Shown here piece after piece: positions 59,266 through 64,000 of a stretch of 64,000 nucleotides of DNA. Where the stretch lies: positions 600,885 through 664,884 of the forward strand of contig JBEWZL010000013.1 in NCBI GenBank assembly GCA_045837725.1. Direction: 5' to 3'. Under the pieces are notes generated by a model, which searched no databases, had not been told where the DNA came from, and saw only the letters and a program-made list of their open reading frames with translations. This DNA comes from Vermamoeba vermiformis (taxonomy: Eukaryota; Tubulinea; Echinamoebida). Both the position numbers and the translations under genes were made by a program. The stretch's first letter is position 1; each line of letters opens with the position of its first letter.

Positions 59266-60198
59266 ATGGCGTATTTGATTTCCGAAAAGAAAGACATCCG
59301 CAGCTTGTCAGATTCAGCGTGGAATGTTACAGCCTTGGCGTGCTTTGTAAGAGTTATTCAGCAATATCAAATAGCTCCGAAGAAAAGATTCGCGGATAGC
59401 GCTAACAGTGCAACCGAAACTGAGCGTGAGTCCGATCTGTCCGTTTGTTTTTAGTCTAACAAAATTTTAGTAATAATTCCCGTCTCGTGGGTATCTGACG
59501 ACAAGCTCGAGCAAAGGTTCGAAGAGCATTACTCCGGCAGTCACTCAGCTGCAGATGACGAATCGCTTGAGTCGATGCAGTTTGTCTCCTCGCACGACAA
59601 CTCGCAAGATTATAGTAACGGTACAAATAACAACCTAGAACGAGTAAAGTACGTTCATTATTTAGTTCATAATCAATTCGACTAACGTTCATTTAACTTC
59701 TCGCAGCGAAATGCAAGATTCGTATATGGTCCTTTACAATGGCAATGCCCAAGTCAAAATTCAACAGGTTAATTCGCTGTACACATCATTCATCAACAAA
59801 GATCGTAAAGAAGGCACCGATCATTATCCAGGCAACACAATGCAAAAGCGTACCAAATCGAAGTGGATTGTTGCTGCGATGGTAGTTGCAGCAGTGTTAC
59901 TTGCCGGACTTATCGCAGCATTTGTGTACGTTCAAGCAGTGTCAAACCCTCACGTGTTACCTGTGTCGCCAGTGCCTTCAACCGTGTCACCGGTATCTTC
60001 GCCATCGCCTGTGTCGCCAGTGCCTTCGCCTCTGCCAACAGTACCGTCACTATTTCTCCACCACAGCAACCTCCACCAATTATCAACCCACCTGCTCCGT
60101 ACGTTTCCACTTTCAACACATCAGTAGATTTCCCAGCCCTCGCTGATTTGTATTGGGCAACAAATGATGCAAACTGGACCTACGTGTATTGTAAATAA
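59266..60198 (+). CDS. Single-pass membrane protein with Pro/Ser stalk, truncated at a sequence boundary
   Basis: ATG at 59266 (MAYLISEKKDIRSL). Exons 59266-59428, about 59471-59648 and 59706 onward join in frame (LIIPVSWVSDDKLEQ, then VNEMQDSYMVLYNGN). A basic patch KRTKSKW precedes a membrane helix (IVAAMVVAAVLLAGLIAAFVYV) and an extracellular PVSPVPS-type stalk. Past the stalk the protein-like reading changes frame (PPQQPPPIINPPAPY) and ends with DFPALADLYWATNDANWT, which resembles the N-cap that precedes extracellular LRRs. The LRRs are missing, because at about 60.2 kb the sequence becomes unrelated. Either a broken LRR receptor gene or a misjoin. Confidence 0.55.
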
Positions 60199-61174
60199 AA
60201 CAAGTATATGGTTCTGTTGTAAAGTTGGCCTGGTGGCCTGTGGATTTTGCATTACCATGACTTGCCATTGCAGGTGCACTTTCATTGACTTGCATTGACT
60301 TGGGGTGCTGCAGGAGCTGGTGGAGTCATAATGTTCAATAAAGGGACTTGTGGTGTGTTGATCGACACAGAGCAAACAATGGTGCAAAGAGATTGTTGGT
60401 TTGATGTGACCAAATTTTATTTTTACCTGTAATATGGAAGCAATATGTGAGTTCTTGTGCTTCCAAAGAGTCAAGAAACTATCCAAGCTAAGCTAAAAGG
60501 AGAGCAGTAACAATGGAGGTGATGATGATTTCATCTGCCAAGGAACTGTTGAACCAAACATAATCATGCCAAGATCCCTTGTATTCAAGAATTTTCCGAC
60601 AAGTGATTGTGTGTTTCTGTGGGCTGTGGTGTTTCGTCAGTGATATACAAGGTTAAAGTGGTAAATCACTTGTATGTGTTGAGTTGACTCAAACACTGAG
60701 TGCTGCCTCTGCTATTATGAATAATAAATGTAAAGGTGACTTGATTTCATCCTGTGCCTGCAAATCCAATTACTAGATATTGTTGTGCCAAGTAGTGTGA
60801 TCTAATTCCAAAATATCACTGCACATTGATTGCATCTAAAGTAAGTTTAAACTGTAGGTTATCAAAATTAAAATATAGAATGAATTAATGTTGTTTTTAT
60901 AGGTTTAGTGTGAGGCTGACTTAGTGGATTGGTGGAAGGATAGGACTAATGCACTTAATTGTCATGATAGTTGAAGATTCAAGGCCTGTAAGTAATATAT
61001 GATGATTGTGCTACATAGTGACTAAATTAATATGACAGCAGATTGGCTAAATCAGCTAAAGTGGTGAAGAAATGTGATCTGCAACTTGACTGGATTTGAA
61101 AATTAGGTATGAATTAATCAGTATATTAGAGAAATGTGATCCACAACTTGATTGGTTCACGAACTAACTAATAG

Positions 61175-61361
61175 TGTTGCGGTTCAAAAGTATGTTAATT
61201 TACCCTTTAATAATTATATATATACTTAGGCTTAGTCCTTTTAAGGGTTATAAGCCTTTTCCTGTGGGATAACCCCAAAATTGTAACTTTTATAAATAAA
61301 CTAGAATTTCACTATACAATTTCAAGTTTTGTATATTTGGATTGCATGTTTTTCTGTGACA
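61175..61361. mobile_element. Possible solo LTR
   Basis: A block starting TGTTGCGG and ending TGTGACA, with TATAA-like AT-rich sequence and a CCTTTTAAGGG/AAGGGTTATAAGCC region inside, has the look of a short retrotransposon LTR. No internal coding region and no second copy in the window, and no target duplication could be verified. Family not assignable. Tentative. Confidence 0.3.
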
Positions 61362-61533
61362 GAACCCTGAACCATCCAAGATTCAAAAAATACAGATTCG
61401 GTGGTTTATTTTATAAAAGGAGTTTACAATTACAAGAAACCAAGGTGTATCTCCCTGGCATAACTAAAAAACCAAGGTGTCGGGGTAAGTCAAAAAAGTT
61501 ATAAATAAAATTGAAAATTGTATGTTATCGGAG

Positions 61534-62630
61534 GGTATTGTAAAAATGCATTTGGGTATATTTCATTTTTTTATTCAGAAAACCCATAGTACATGGAAGT
61601 GCAAGTTGAACAAAAAAAACGGCACATCAAAATATGCCGTAGAGCTGAAGTTACAGCCTGTTTTCTTGAAAATCAACTGGGAAACCCCCATTTTACTCTA
61701 AGGCACCCATATTAGGAAGAGTTTCACTGGTTTGTAATCATGATTTGATGCTTTGAAGGTTGCCAGATCATGGTACACAAAAGAATTGGAGTCTGATGCT
61801 TACTTGAGTGTTCCTAGGGCAAATACAGTGCAAAAAGCAAGTATATAGCATGGAATAGCCTAAAAAGGAAATTAGTGGTGCATATCAGGGGTCCATGAGG
61901 TAGACATTTGCAAAACACTCCTCTTGGCACTTGTGTGCATATGATCTGGCAATTACTAACAGTTTCCCTCCATCATTTATATGCCTTGCACTTCCCAGCT
62001 GAAAACTGAGTTTTCTACTTGCCTAATATAGAAATATAGTAAAGTGATCAGCAAATCGTTAGTAATTGATAAAAACTGTTGGGACAAGTTTCAACTTTAG
62101 TAACCATGGTGCAACAAATGCCAACTGCCCCATCATTTCCTAATTTGGTAATTACTGTCAAATCCCGAAATTTCAGTTAAAAAACAGAATTTACAAGGAT
62201 TACGAGCAACAAGGAAGTCGTTAGTAATTGCCGGAATTTGGTGCGGCAAGTTCAAATCATTGTTTTTTGTAAAGGTCCACTTATGATGTCCATAACCTCT
62301 TGCCATATATGGTTATATTTGCTAGTTACACTAACTGCCTGTTACCACCTTGGAGCATTCTGGCAAACAGTTAGTAATTGACAGAATTTGACGGGACAAG
62401 TTGGAATGGTATGTACATGCTGTAAAGCATTGTTTATGCTGGCAACCTTCCTAATTTGGAAATTGCTAATGATTTCCGAATGGGGCAGCAATGATTGAAA
62501 ATTTGCAGATTTTTGCAAGTGATTTCAAGGGCCAACATCAAATTTTATTAAAATCTTACAAAACATCGATTTTCCAACAATAATCCTCCCAATGCCCCCC
62601 AAATATACCCAAATGCATTTTTACAATACC
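61534..62630. mobile_element. Non-autonomous element with perfect 30-base terminal inverted repeats
   Basis: GGTATTGTAAAAATGCATTTGGGTATATTT-type ends: bases 61534-61563 and 62601-62630 are exact reverse complements over 30 bases. The 1,097-base body is a long imperfect palindrome: GAAGGTTGCCA near 61757 answers TGGCAACCTTC near 62440, and GGCAATTACTAACAG near 61954 answers GTTAGTAATTG(C/A) copies. The GTTAGTAATTG block recurs at about 62060, 62220 and 62371. No coding region. A foldback or MITE-type DNA element; superfamily unknown because no clear target-site duplication is seen. Confidence 0.75.
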
Positions 62631-63058
62631 TTTCGATTGTTCATTTTATCAAATTTGGTACACTTGAGGCTACAGTACCAAGGCTTGCACGGCAGAAGGG
62701 CTAGCACTAGGGCTTGTGTAGGGGTTAACAAATCTATATATACAAAATCAAAATCCGTATATATATGTTTAGTGACTATGCAAAAAGACAGAATGCTCGG
62801 TGCCAATATCCATGTGCTGATGCACTGGTACAGCAACTGGAATTTTTTGTTAATATGTATATAGGAAAATGATAATTGTATATATGAAAATAAAAGTATC
62901 CATACCATGCACTTGCCTGCAGCACTTTGCAGTTTCGCCAAGTCGAGTCCATTTCTATATAAACAATAATCAAATTTGTATATACGAAATATGGGGTTTT
63001 GGTTGTAGAACTTGGAAACATTTGCCAAAGGTTATACTTTTTATCTAGGGTTATACCT

Positions 63059-63690
63059 CGACCGTAGTCCAAGGACTACGCTCAAACTCAGAATTCTCGA
63101 CTGAGTGTAGTCCAAGGACTACGCTCAAATCAAGAATTCCCAACTGAGCGTAGTCCGAGGACTACGGTCAAAGTATAACCCTGGATAAAAGTATAACCCT
63201 TTGATGACCGTAGTCCAAGGACTACGCTCAAATCCAGAATTCTCAACTGAGCGTAGTCCGAGGACTATGGTCAAATCCAGAATTCTTGACTGAGCGTAGT
63301 CCTTGGACTACACTCAAATACAGAATTCTTAACTTACCATCAACATCCAAACACATTACACTGTGAGGCATATGCCATTGAGGAACTAATATGAATGTAT
63401 TAGTATTCGTATATACAAATTTGAAAAGTATTTGTACAAATTACCAACTTATGTAAATTAAGAGTGACCGTAGTCCAAGGACTACGCTCAAACTCAGAAT
63501 TCTCAACTGAGTGTAGTCCTTGGACTACGCTCAAATCCAGAATTCTCAACTGAGCGTAGTCCGAGGACTACGGTCAAATGCAGAATTCCCAACTGAGCGT
63601 AGTCCGAGGACTACGCTCAAATCCAGAATTCTTGATAATTCCAGGGTTATACTTTTGTATACTTTGAGCGTAGTCCTTGGACTACGCTCG
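63059..63690. repeat. 43-base palindromic satellite
   Basis: Units of 43 bases (starts at 63063, 63106 and 63149 show the period) carry the near-palindromic core GAGCGTAGTCCGAGGACTACGCTC (with CA, GA or TT in the centre) and a spacer CAAATCCAGAATTCTCAACT with an EcoRI-like GAATTC. Three clusters: about 63059-63180, 63204-63330 and 63466-63690, bounded by short GGTTATACTTT / AGTATAACC words that are themselves inverted copies. CG is common here, unlike the surrounding tract. Confidence 0.92.
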
Positions 63691-64000
63691 AATTGGAAAT
63701 TTACGGGTTATGTAAAAGGTCGAAAAACTGTGAGAACATACCTAGCTCTATTATAGCTGGCCTCAATCATTCAACGGCAAAAGAGGAAGGTAGTTGTGAC
63801 ATTATCTGCAGGAGTAACGTTAATAGTAATTAATTTTACACGTGAATTAGTTATTTAATTAATGCAAATGTTAATTTCTATATACAAAATTTAAATTCAT
63901 ATAGTCGATACTGTTAACTTACATGCATAAGCTTTAATTAAGGGTATTATAGGCAGATGCGACACTATATGTGGTGTTTGTGTTGAAAATTGAAAGTTTA
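63691..64000. other. AT-rich tail of the window, no gene seen
   Basis: About 310 bases following the satellite. No open frame or RNA fold recognised. Confidence 0.5.

Larger units (their letters stand above)
60199..63050. other. CpG-depleted, gene-free tract
   Basis: From here the base pattern changes sharply. Bases 60201-61140 contain only three CG dinucleotides by direct count, while the 60 bases at 59881-59940 alone contain three. TG and CA are abundant. No gene, tRNA or splice-consistent exon is visible; the longest open frames are AT-rich and unsupported. Short direct repeats occur (GAAATGTGATC(T/C) with CAACTTGA at about 61069 and 61132). CpG loss suggests past cytosine methylation or a different genome of origin. 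Confidence 0.75.

Noticed and set aside
62621-63028. 135-codon open frame on the minus strand in the CpG-poor tract
   Set aside because: AT-rich composition, no domain, no splice logic, overlaps the TIR element; probably chance.

Overview
This window is nuclear DNA of a small-genome eukaryote. Nearly every gene is split by short GT-AG introns of about 45-200 bases, genes lie 100-200 bases apart on both strands, and there is no operon or Shine-Dalgarno logic. The gene set (a cAMP-receptor-like 7TM receptor, a GCKR homologue, giant-virus-style ankyrin repeats, F-box/LRR proteins, GPI-anchored surface proteins and PTTG1IP) fits an amoebozoan, possibly a protosteloid amoeba. That placement is inference; the genus cannot be fixed from the sequence alone. 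Exon models were assembled by hand from splice sites. Where I state that a reading frame closes, I summed the exon lengths.

Layout. 0-4 kb: mitochondrial glycine dehydrogenase (GLDC), with a tRNA-Leu(CAG) inside its seventh intron in this window. 4-9.4 kb: a tandem duplication of an SGNH hydrolase gene plus a GPI-type secreted protein gene. The second hydrolase is truncated, and a 331-base piece of GCKR and a 33-base piece of GLDC sit at the junction. 9.5-12.5 kb: GCKR. 13-29 kb: an adaptor-type cluster (ankyrin, LRR and F-box genes) interleaved with a 7TM receptor, EMC7, an EGF-type GPI protein and an F-box/Ras-like GTPase fusion that ends in a prenylation-type motif. Two remnants lie here: a second copy of a GLDC exon plus tRNA-Leu, and an F-box/LRR pseudogene.

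29-35.8 kb: DNAJC17-like splicing factor, a twin CX9C protein, peroxisomal acyl-CoA oxidase and a mitochondrial cysteine-cluster protein. 35.8-39.6 kb: a second tandem pair of GPI-type secreted proteins, one carrying a frame break. 40-58 kb: a small membrane protein, a highly charged scaffold, a MYND/TPR protein, a PTTG1IP-like protein, a GMC oxidoreductase, a PP2C phosphatase, a GH92 mannosidase and a CLC channel whose gating glutamate position is Asp.

At about 60.2 kb a membrane-protein gene stops abruptly and the sequence changes character. CpG almost vanishes, no credible gene is present, and the DNA holds an element with perfect 30-base terminal inverted repeats, a possible solo LTR and a 43-base palindromic satellite. 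This is either a repeat island or sequence from another source joined on. Overall the window shows two kinds of recent change: tandem duplication of secreted and surface-protein genes, and local copy-and-paste of gene fragments, several of which have a source in the same window.
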